NCBI GenBank assembly: GCA_947304405.1
Contig: CAMZBB010000019.1
Location: 1-34,462, forward strand
Length of the DNA: 34,462 nucleotides
Direction: 5' to 3'
Source of the DNA: an uncultured Clostridia bacterium
GTDB lineage: Bacteria > Bacillota > Clostridia > Saccharofermentanales > Saccharofermentanaceae
A program made the translations under genes and the position numbers. Below, piece after piece: positions 1 to 6,241 of this stretch; positions within the stretch are counted from its first letter, which is position 1, and every line of letters starts with the position of its first letter. Below the pieces are notes generated by a model, which was given only the letters and a program-made list of their open reading frames with translations, did no database searches and was not told the origin of the DNA.

Positions 1-149
1 TTGAAGGCTGCGGCATCGACAGCGACAAATACAGCGGTCTGGCTTTCGGTATCGGCATCGATCGTATTGCCATGCTCAAGTACGGCATCAACAACATCAA
101 ACTCTTGTTTGAGTCTGATCTGCGCGTGCTTGAACAGATCGACGATTAA
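1..149 (+). CDS. pheS: Phenylalanyl-tRNA synthetase alpha subunit, 3' end only
   Basis: Partial gene entering from the left edge; the reading frame has codons beginning at position 3 and stops with TAA at 147-149. The visible 48 residues contain the class II synthetase motif 3 region ([18 protein letters not shown]), where the conserved arginine binds ATP, followed by the typical short PheS ending (SDLRVLEQ). PheS is the catalytic subunit of the alpha2-beta2 enzyme that charges tRNA-Phe. The complete beta subunit follows 17 bases later, which is the usual pheST operon order. The start and any regulatory leader such as a T-box lie outside the window. Confidence 0.93.
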   Translation, partial: EGCGIDSDKYSGLAFGIGIDRIAMLKYGINNIKLLFESDLRVLEQIDD

Positions 150-166
150 GGTAAGGAGGCAATGAT

Positions 167-2584
167 ATGTTAGTACCATTAAGCTGGCTTAAAGATTATG
201 TAGATATTGACGTTACTCCGGACGTGCTTGAAGAAAAGCTCTTCAGCTGCGGTTTCGAGGTCGAGGAAAAATACGAAGTAGGCAAGGACATCAGCAATGT
301 CGTTGTCGGTGAGGTTAAGATATGCGAAGCGATCGAAGGAACACACCTTCACCTTTGCTCCGTTGATGCAGGCGAGCACGGCATCCTTCAGATCTGCTGC
401 GGCGCGGACAACGTTGCTGCAGGCGGAAAGTATCCTCTTGCTCTGATCGGCGCTCAGGTATATGCAACCGCAAAAGATCACGTAACTGTCGAAGGCGTCA
501 TGACCATAGGTCAGGGCAAGCTCAGAGGTTACGATTCATACGGTATGCTCTGTTCCGGCGTTGAGATCGGCGTTACCGAGGACATGTTCCCGGGAGCAGG
601 TTATAACGGCCTCCTCGTGCTGCCTGAAGACAGCGTTCCGGGTGCGGATGTTAAGCCCATATTAGGCTTGGATGACTATATCTTCGATATCTCGATCACC
701 GCTAACAGACCTGACTGTCAGAGCATTTTCGGAATCGCAAGGGAAGTTGCTGCAGTTCTTGGCAAGGAGATCAAGGAGCCTGCTCTGGATTACACGGAAA
801 GCGATGTTGCTATTGATTTTAATATCCGAGTATCTGCCCCTGACCTTTGCCCGAGATATATCGGACACTATGTTTCTGACGTTACGATTGGCGAGTCTCC
901 ACTCTGGATGAAGCGCCGTCTTGCTCTTGTCGGCTGCTCTGCGATCTCAAATGTAGTAGACATCACAAACTACGTTCTTTTTGAGCTCGGCCAGCCGATG
1001 CATGCGTTCGATTTCTCCTATCTGGAAGGCGGTGAGATCCATGTCCGCCGTGCTGAGGAAGGCGAGAAGATCCAGACGCTGGACGAGAAGGAATTCTCTC
1101 TTACCTCAGACAACCTTGTGATCTGCGACGGAAAGAAACCCGTTGCGCTGGCAGGTATCATGGGCGGCCTCAATTCAGAGATCCTGGATTCAACAAAAGC
1201 TGTCATGTTCGAAGCGGCTAAGTTTGCTCACGACAACATCCGTAAGAGTTCCAAGGCTTTGGGGCAGGTGTCCGATTCAAGCACGAGATTCTCCAAGGGC
1301 GTTGACGAATATACAACGGTCATGGCCATGAAGAGGGCTCTGCATCTCATTGAAGAGTTAGGCTGCGGAAAGGTCTCAAAGACGGCTTTCGATGTAAACA
1401 CAGGCAATTCCATAGAGCCCAGAAAGCTTACTGTAAGTGTTAATAAGGTCAATGGCGTTCTTGGTATTACCGTACCTGATGCTGACATCGTTCGCATACT
1501 GACAGGCCTTAATTTCGCGCCTGAACTGAACGGCGATTCTCTTACGATCGCCATTCCCGGTTACCGTGTTGACATGGAATCTTATCAGGATGTAGCCGAG
1601 GAAGTCATCCGCATGTACGGCTATGATCACATCACGCCTACATTCATCCCGACTGCTAAGGTTACTTCAGGCGGATACAACTTAAAGCAGCGTTCTGAAC
1701 TCAAGATCAGGCGTGATCTTTGCGCTGCGGGTGCTTCAGAAGGCGTACATTATTCGTTCTTCTCACCCTCGGATCTCGATCTTTTGAGAATACCCGAAGA
1801 TGCAACGGAGCGTTTCGCCATTAAGCTCATCAACCCGATCAATATCGATGTTTCACTGATGCGCACTACGCTTGCTCCTCAAATGATCAAAGCAATGGCA
1901 AGAAACCAGAAGAATGGTATCCTGTCCGGCCGTATCTATGAGATGGGCAATAAGTTCCTGCCAAAGTCTTTGCCGCTTACGGAATATCCTGACGAGCGCG
2001 AGACGATCTGCATCGGCGTGTTCGGCGAAAATGAGGACTTCTATTCGCTCAAGGGCCTTGTTGATGTGATAGCTGCTTCGCTCGACATTGATTTCGATTA
2101 CGAGAAGACGGAGAAAACGTTCCTTCACCCGGGAAGGACAGCAAAAGTCATCTGTAATGGTGAGGAAGTAGGTTACCTTGGTCAGGTCCTCTATGAGATC
2201 TGTGACGAACTCGACATGAGAGTCCCTGCTTATGTAGCAGAGATAGACCTCCGCGCTCTGAGCAAATACTACGGCAAGGAAAGAAAGTTTATTCCGCTTC
2301 CGAAATACCTTGAGGAAAAGCGTGACTTCTGCTTCGTTATGGACAAGAGCATAACTAATGCACAGGTCGAAAAGGAGATAAAGGCTTCGTGCGAGTACAT
2401 CACGAAGATCGAACTTTTCGATATCTATGAAGGCATACAGCTCGGACTTAACAAGAAGAGTCTCGCGTATAGCGTAGTCTTCACGCCTAAGGACGAGGAG
2501 TTCAAGCCTGATGTCATCGACGGCTTCGTCAGCAATATCCTCTCCAACCTCGGAGAAAAGTACGGCATCACGCTCCGTGCCTGA
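167..2584 (+). CDS. pheT: Phenylalanyl-tRNA synthetase beta subunit
   Basis: A protein of 805 residues, the normal length for bacterial PheT. It pairs with PheS to charge tRNA-Phe in the cytoplasm and carries the editing site for mis-acylated Tyr-tRNA. The N-terminus (MLVPLSWLKDYVDI) is characteristic, followed by an EMAP/OB-fold tRNA-binding domain (about residues 40-150), the B3/B4 editing domain (with the region SNVVDITNYVLFELGQPMHA), the B5 domain, the synthetase-like core, and a C-terminal anticodon-binding FDX-ACB domain (around KYLEEKRDFCFVMDKSI to the end). A clear ribosome binding site (AAGGAGG, about 153-159) precedes ATG 167. It is cotranscribed with pheS, and a terminator at 2681-2708 probably ends the unit. 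No anomalies are seen. Confidence 0.97.
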   Translation: MLVPLSWLKDYVDIDVTPDVLEEKLFSCGFEVEEKYEVGKDISNVVVGEVKICEAIEGTHLHLCSVDAGEHGILQICCGADNVAAGGKYPLALIGAQVYATAKDHVTVEGVMTIGQGKLRGYDSYGMLCSGVEIGVTEDMFPGAGYNGLLVLPEDSVPGADVKPILGLDDYIFDISITANRPDCQSIFGIAREVAAVLGKEIKEPALDYTESDVAIDFNIRVSAPDLCPRYIGHYVSDVTIGESPLWMKRRLALVGCSAISNVVDITNYVLFELGQPMHAFDFSYLEGGEIHVRRAEEGEKIQTLDEKEFSLTSDNLVICDGKKPVALAGIMGGLNSEILDSTKAVMFEAAKFAHDNIRKSSKALGQVSDSSTRFSKGVDEYTTVMAMKRALHLIEELGCGKVSKTAFDVNTGNSIEPRKLTVSVNKVNGVLGITVPDADIVRILTGLNFAPELNGDSLTIAIPGYRVDMESYQDVAEEVIRMYGYDHITPTFIPTAKVTSGGYNLKQRSELKIRRDLCAAGASEGVHYSFFSPSDLDLLRIPEDATERFAIKLINPINIDVSLMRTTLAPQMIKAMARNQKNGILSGRIYEMGNKFLPKSLPLTEYPDERETICIGVFGENEDFYSLKGLVDVIAASLDIDFDYEKTEKTFLHPGRTAKVICNGEEVGYLGQVLYEICDELDMRVPAYVAEIDLRALSKYYGKERKFIPLPKYLEEKRDFCFVMDKSITNAQVEKEIKASCEYITKIELFDIYEGIQLGLNKKSLAYSVVFTPKDEEFKPDVIDGFVSNILSNLGEKYGITLRA

Positions 2585-2680
2585 TAGCAAAAGGCTTTTT
2601 CTATAAATATAGGTTAGTAGAGCGTGAACAACGCTCGAAAACGCCTTTAAACTCAATAAAATATATGCTTTCAAGAGATT

Positions 2681-2708
2681 AACGCTCGGTTTTCCGGGCG
2701 TTTTCTTT
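2681..2708 (+). terminator. Intrinsic terminator after pheST
   Basis: AACGCTCGG (2681-2689), loop TTTT, CCGGGCGTT (2694-2702) form a 9-bp stem with one G-U pair, followed by a T-rich tract. An earlier small hairpin (GAGCGT 2620-2625, ACGCTC 2631-2636) shares the ACGCTC sequence with this stem, so the 2620 arm could pair with either copy. Confidence 0.8.
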
Positions 2709-2735
2709 TGTCGGTTTTTGTCGGTTTTTGTCGGT
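2706..2735 (+). repeat. Three perfect tandem copies of a decamer
   Basis: TTTTGTCGGT is repeated three times without change at 2706-2715, 2716-2725 and 2726-2735, directly behind the pheST terminator. The same decamer and its complement form the arms of the terminator after purB (34341-34350 and 34367-34376). The tract and the following 58 bases are the only sequence ahead of the membrane-protein gene at 2794. A poor promoter (TTGTCG 2728-2733, 17 bases, CATGAT 2751-2756) could be drawn here but is not convincing. Confidence 0.9.
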
Positions 2736-2793
2736 AAAATCAGGCCTTTTCATGATGTATGATTCTTGAAAATATCTTTCGGGGGGTGAATAT

Positions 2794-3102
2794 ATGTCAA
2801 CACTTGAAACTGCAATAGTATTCGCGATCTTACTGACTATTATTACTTTCTTTGTGACTGCGCCCGAAACTATTGCTTCAGAGTCATTCTATGACTGCAA
2901 ATACGGTTTTGAGGAATACGATTTCCAGAACAAAGACACAAAGCTGCTAAATGAGAAGAAGATCGGCTCGGCCATCTCTTATGATGCTTCGCCGGAGAAA
3001 CTCTGTACTTATCTGACCGGATTGTCTGACAATTTCAGACTGATCTACGGCAGGGCGGCTACCATTGCAAACGGGGTGAAGACTGATGAGAAGAAGAAAT
3101 AA
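2794..3102 (+). CDS. Small membrane-anchored protein, first gene of a TadE-like cluster
   Basis: A protein of 102 residues that I do not recognise as a named family. It has one hydrophobic segment near the N-terminus (about residues 6-24) preceded by a short head with a glutamate (MSTLETAIVF), which resembles the entry of TadE/pseudopilin-like proteins. The rest is a soluble, charged extracellular-type domain ending in a Lys-rich tail. The start ATG 2794 has a strong GGGGGTGA ribosome binding site (about 2782-2789). It overlaps the next gene by 17 bases, so the two are almost certainly translated together. By context it is a component of a minimal Tad-type or TadE-like surface structure; this is inference from position and topology only. 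Confidence 0.75.
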   Translation: MSTLETAIVFAILLTIITFFVTAPETIASESFYDCKYGFEEYDFQNKDTKLLNEKKIGSAISYDASPEKLCTYLTGLSDNFRLIYGRAATIANGVKTDEKKK

Positions 3103-4447
3103 GTTCAGAAAAAACCGTTACGGTGCTTCTTCGGTCTTTTTGGGCATCATATTGTCGGCCGTGATCCTTGTTGAATGCACGTTTTTGAGATTCGTATGGG
3201 AGCTCGATTACATTACCAAGGTCAATAATGCGGTGGAAACACAGGTAGAAAGCATTCTGTGCGAATATAACAGGCAGCTTTTCGACGTTTACGGCGTATA
3301 TGCCTTTACGATCGATGTGGTCGATGATGACGTTTACCGGAAAGCTCTCCTGGCCTGCGGCTATTCCGAAGGCCCCGTGCTTGATATAGGCGGATACCGT
3401 TCGATCGACAGAAAAGCCCTGCGTGACGCGATAAACATGTATTACTCGTACAGAGGAAGCGGGATAACGATCAACAGGATAGCCGATTTCTTCTCGGAGA
3501 TGATAGATGAGCTTGTCAACAACAATGTCCTGAAGATGATCAAGGAATATACTTCGAGCCCTGCGGCAGGATATGTAAGCGACATCATAAAGGGATCTGA
3601 GAAGCTCAGCAGCTGGATCGAGAAGGCGGGAAGCGTTATAGATATTGAAGATGTCGAATCGTACCTGAAGTTTTTTGAATCTCTTAAGAAAGACTGCAAT
3701 GATGATAACGATCTTAAGGAGTTTTCCATCGATATCCGAATAGACAACATGAAGCCTGCAATAGAATTCATAGACAGGATGATGCAGCTTCATGAATCTG
3801 TAGGCAAAACGGAAAATAAGCTCTTATCGCATATCAATACGGCAAATTATCTGTCTTTCAACTTCGACTGTTATCTGAAGCAGGATATCGATTCGACGAT
3901 AAACGGGACTTGTTTTTCCGACATACACAAGAAGAACAAATGCGATACCGAATATATCCTGACCGGCGATACTGATAACAAGGCCAATGTAGGTGTTACT
4001 TTTCTTCTGATGGCGGTCCTGTCGTGCAAGAATTTCCTGACGGATTATCTCAACAAGGACTACAGATCAAAGATCGACGTGATCTCAAAGATACTGTCAG
4101 CCATAATCGCGGCACTTTCGGAAGGAACCGTTCAGATTGATTACAGGATAATAACGGTCATCCTGATCCACTTGATCGCATGCGTCAAATCCATTAAGGA
4201 AATGAAGATTTTGAGGAAGGGTGAACGCATCACCTTGATGAAGTTCAAGAAGAAGAACGTGATCACTGCGGGATATAGGGATTTTCTGTTCTTGTTCATG
4301 CTGGGGGTTCCGGACAGTAAAATGCTCGAAAGAGCTCTTGTGATACTTAAACGTGATTACGGTGACCTTTATACGGGGTTTACGGCTTCGGCCGATGCCG
4401 GATTGAAGAAGATAAAGGTGACCAGAAGCTATGCATTATACGGGTGA
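3086..4447 (+). CDS. DUF5702-like membrane protein (Tad pilus-associated type)
   Basis: A protein of 453 residues. After a strongly basic head (MRRRNKFRKNRYG) comes a hydrophobic segment (about residues 15-35), then a segment ending in EYNRQLFDVYGVYAF that is typical of DUF5702 proteins found in Clostridia Tad loci. The C-terminal part (TAGYRDFLFLFMLGVPDSK, then ERALVILKRDY) also fits the family pattern of a YxDYLRLLLLL...LRALDLI block. A middle region (about residues 290-365) has further hydrophobic stretches. DUF5702 has no established biochemical role; in many genomes it lies beside TadE/TadG-like pseudopilins. It overlaps the upstream gene by 17 bases and abuts the next one. No Tad ATPase (CpaF/TadA) or TadB/TadC is in the window. 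Confidence 0.75.
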   Translation: MRRRNKFRKNRYGASSVFLGIILSAVILVECTFLRFVWELDYITKVNNAVETQVESILCEYNRQLFDVYGVYAFTIDVVDDDVYRKALLACGYSEGPVLDIGGYRSIDRKALRDAINMYYSYRGSGITINRIADFFSEMIDELVNNNVLKMIKEYTSSPAAGYVSDIIKGSEKLSSWIEKAGSVIDIEDVESYLKFFESLKKDCNDDNDLKEFSIDIRIDNMKPAIEFIDRMMQLHESVGKTENKLLSHINTANYLSFNFDCYLKQDIDSTINGTCFSDIHKKNKCDTEYILTGDTDNKANVGVTFLLMAVLSCKNFLTDYLNKDYRSKIDVISKILSAIIAALSEGTVQIDYRIITVILIHLIACVKSIKEMKILRKGERITLMKFKKKNVITAGYRDFLFLFMLGVPDSKMLERALVILKRDYGDLYTGFTASADAGLKKIKVTRSYALYG

Positions 4448-4452
4448 GACAT

Positions 4453-5442
4453 ATGAGAAACAAAAAGGGAAGTGTTACGATCGAATCGGCTATCTGCTTT
4501 ACGCTTGTGGTTATCCTGATCGCCTGCATAGTAAGTGCTATAAATCTTTACAGAACGGATATCCTCATGACCAGGTCAGTCAATCAGTGCTGTGAGAACA
4601 TGGCATTGATATATCCGGTCACTGTAACCGCAGGAGATGCTGCGTCTGTCCTTTTGAATGCCTTCCCGGACACCGGAATAGAAGGGACCAAGGCATCTTC
4701 AGTTATCGGGACCGTTGCCAAGGCGGTGGGCGGGATCAACTCGATAACGGGATTTAAGATTGAAGAATCTGTTCTTGAGAAACTGTTAGCGGGAACGATG
4801 GCCAAAAACATAAAAGAATGCTACAAACAGCGTAACGGAGGCTCATTGTTCTTTTGTCCGGATGATATCGACGTGAGATTCGACATCAGCAGCAAAAGGC
4901 ACATTATCGAAGTCACTGTTGAATATTCAGTGGCAACGATAGCCGGAAGAAAGCATAAGCAGGTGTTCTCGATAATCCCGCTTTATGGTGACGGATCTTT
5001 GATCTTGGAGGGCGATGAACCAAAAAACGGCTCAAAGGACATATGGGGACTTGATAATTTCAGCAGAGGCGAAGCGTTCAGGGATATATTTAATGCGAAT
5101 CTGCCGAAGATTTTCCCGGTTATCGACAATTATTCCGATGGTGACGTAATGTCGCTCAAGACCATTGATCTTACGGCTCCGTACTATAAGTCCGACAAGA
5201 AGATCGAAAGAACGGTCAAGTCAGACATAGACGAACTCGCTGCTTTCAAAGGGGCGGAGAAGACGATAAACGGTAAGGATTATAAGGTTTCCGGAATATC
5301 GGGCAGGACTTTGACGGTCGTGATCCCGGGTAATTCTCCCAAAGACAGGAAAAATGTAATATCATCTCTAAAAGAATATGCCCGTTCCAAAGGCGTAAAG
5401 CTCGTGATAGAAGAATACGGAAAGTCGTCAAAGTACACATAA
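4453..5442 (+). CDS. TadE-like pseudopilin family protein
   Basis: A protein of 329 residues beginning MRNKKGSVTIESAI, with a basic head, a Gly-Ser-x-Thr-x-Glu motif and then a long hydrophobic segment (VVILIACIVSAI). This is the class III/TadE-type signal seen in Tad pseudopilins, where a prepilin peptidase may cut before the hydrophobic part. The remainder is an extracellular-type domain with no obvious catalytic motif; the last 60 residues look like a small alpha/beta fold. An in-frame GTG at 4444 exists, but ATG 4453 is preferred because GGGTGAG (4443-4449 region) is placed as its ribosome binding site. It is the third gene of the 2794-5442 cluster and is followed by a weak hairpin at 5443. 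Confidence 0.75.
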   Translation: MRNKKGSVTIESAICFTLVVILIACIVSAINLYRTDILMTRSVNQCCENMALIYPVTVTAGDAASVLLNAFPDTGIEGTKASSVIGTVAKAVGGINSITGFKIEESVLEKLLAGTMAKNIKECYKQRNGGSLFFCPDDIDVRFDISSKRHIIEVTVEYSVATIAGRKHKQVFSIIPLYGDGSLILEGDEPKNGSKDIWGLDNFSRGEAFRDIFNANLPKIFPVIDNYSDGDVMSLKTIDLTAPYYKSDKKIERTVKSDIDELAAFKGAEKTINGKDYKVSGISGRTLTVVIPGNSPKDRKNVISSLKEYARSKGVKLVIEEYGKSSKYT

Positions 5443-5464
5443 ACGGGCATTTTACCCGTATTTT
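5443..5464 (+). terminator. Weak intrinsic terminator after the TadE-like cluster
   Basis: ACGGG (5443-5447) and CCCGT (5455-5459) form a 5-bp stem with a seven-base loop, followed by ATTTT. It starts directly behind the stop codon. The stem is short, so efficiency is doubtful. Confidence 0.5.
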
Positions 5465-5492
5465 GACAGGATACTTCTCTTTATTTAATTTA

Positions 5493-5521
5493 TTGTATTA
5501 AATTGAATATTGCGTTAATAT
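5493..5521 (+). promoter_or_regulatory. Candidate promoter of the yerC-secA operon
   Basis: TTGTAT (5493-5498), 17-base spacer, TAATAT (5516-5521), placing transcription start about 8 bases ahead of the GGAGG at 5536. A perfect TTGACA at 5463-5468 also exists, but the hexamer 17 bases later (TAATTT) is poor. The whole interval is AT-rich, so the exact promoter is uncertain. Confidence 0.4.
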
Positions 5522-5548
5522 ATATTGGCGATTTCGGAGGTATCTTGC

Positions 5549-5782
5549 TTGAAACACGAAAATACGATCAGAAGGCCGAGTCTGGCCAGTTCAATAATCA
5601 GTGACGATAACAGGACAAACCTGTCTATCGGAGACACCCTCAGAAAGGCTAAGACCAACCTTTTCTTTTCGAGATGTCTGACAGCCATCCTGGCGGTGGT
5701 CATAATTACCCTTGTTTTTGTCGCGTTCTACACAGGATACGCGGCTCCGCTTTTTGACTATGTCAATAATGCAGTCGGGTGA
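5549..5782 (+). CDS. Small single-pass membrane protein, unknown function
   Basis: A protein of 77 residues from a TTG start at 5549, chosen because GGAGG (5536-5540) lies 8 bases ahead; an alternative TTG at 5525 would put the ribosome binding site inside the gene. The first 45 residues are polar and Ser/Arg-rich (probably cytoplasmic), then one transmembrane helix (about AILAVVIITLVFVAFYTGY), then a short outside tail. I do not recognise a family. It is separated from yerC by six bases and is likely the first gene of the secA operon. Its place next to secA hints at a membrane or export-linked role, but nothing in the sequence proves one. Confidence 0.65.
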   Translation: MKHENTIRRPSLASSIISDDNRTNLSIGDTLRKAKTNLFFSRCLTAILAVVIITLVFVAFYTGYAAPLFDYVNNAVG

Positions 5783-5788
5783 TCGGCC

Positions 5789-6241
5789 ATGATCAAGAAC
5801 AAGAACAAAAACGAGAGTAAATTCGCATCCGCTTTTACCGAAAGCGAGCTTGAAGAGCTTTTCGATCTTTATGATGCGATCCTTACCATGGAGAATCCGG
5901 AAGAGATCCACAAGTTCTTCAAGGATCTTTGTTCGGTTAACGAACTCCAGTCGTTTCTTCACCGCTGGCAGATCGTAAGAAGGATTGAGCAGGGGAAGAG
6001 CTACGAAGAGATCATCAAAGAACTGTCCGGTACGACGGAAGGCACCGGAAACGAATTGCCTTCTGATGTGAAACACGGCAGCGGAAGGGTGCGCGGCAAG
6101 GCCAGAAGCAGTACGAAGGTAAGCTCGACCACCATATCCCGCGTCAAGACTTGTTATATCAATCCTGACGGCGGCTACAGAACAGCATTAAAGAGACTTA
6201 ATGAACGAGACAATAAAGAACAAGAGGAGAAATCGGAGTAA
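5789..6241 (+). CDS. yerC: YerC/YecD-family TrpR-like DNA-binding regulator with an insertion
   Basis: A protein of 150 residues; the family (TrpR-related YerC/YecD) is normally about 100. The core fits: ELEELFDLYDAILTM, then FFKDLCSVNELQSFLHRWQI, then SSTTISRVKTCY, the last being the recognition helix of the helix-turn-helix. Between the first HTH helix (YEEIIKEL, about residues 72-79) and the recognition segment lies an extra stretch of roughly 27 residues (about 80-107) rich in Gly, Ser, Thr, Arg and Lys that typical members lack. A basic/acidic tail (about 137-150) is also extra. The family is assumed to be a transcription regulator; its ligand is not known. The gene begins six bases after the small membrane protein and ends exactly where secA starts. 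Confidence 0.85.
   Translation: MIKNKNKNESKFASAFTESELEELFDLYDAILTMENPEEIHKFFKDLCSVNELQSFLHRWQIVRRIEQGKSYEEIIKELSGTTEGTGNELPSDVKHGSGRVRGKARSSTKVSSTTISRVKTCYINPDGGYRTALKRLNERDNKEQEEKSE

Noticed and set aside
1853-2674. Open frame of 273 residues on the minus strand
   Set aside because: Antisense to pheT, which is unmistakable; no motif and no ribosome binding site.
2706-2735. Possible CRISPR remnant
   Set aside because: The copies are ten bases long and directly adjacent without spacers; no cas genes are present.
3059-3793. Minus-strand open frame of 244 residues
   Set aside because: Lies opposite the DUF5702-like gene, with low-quality composition and no start signal.
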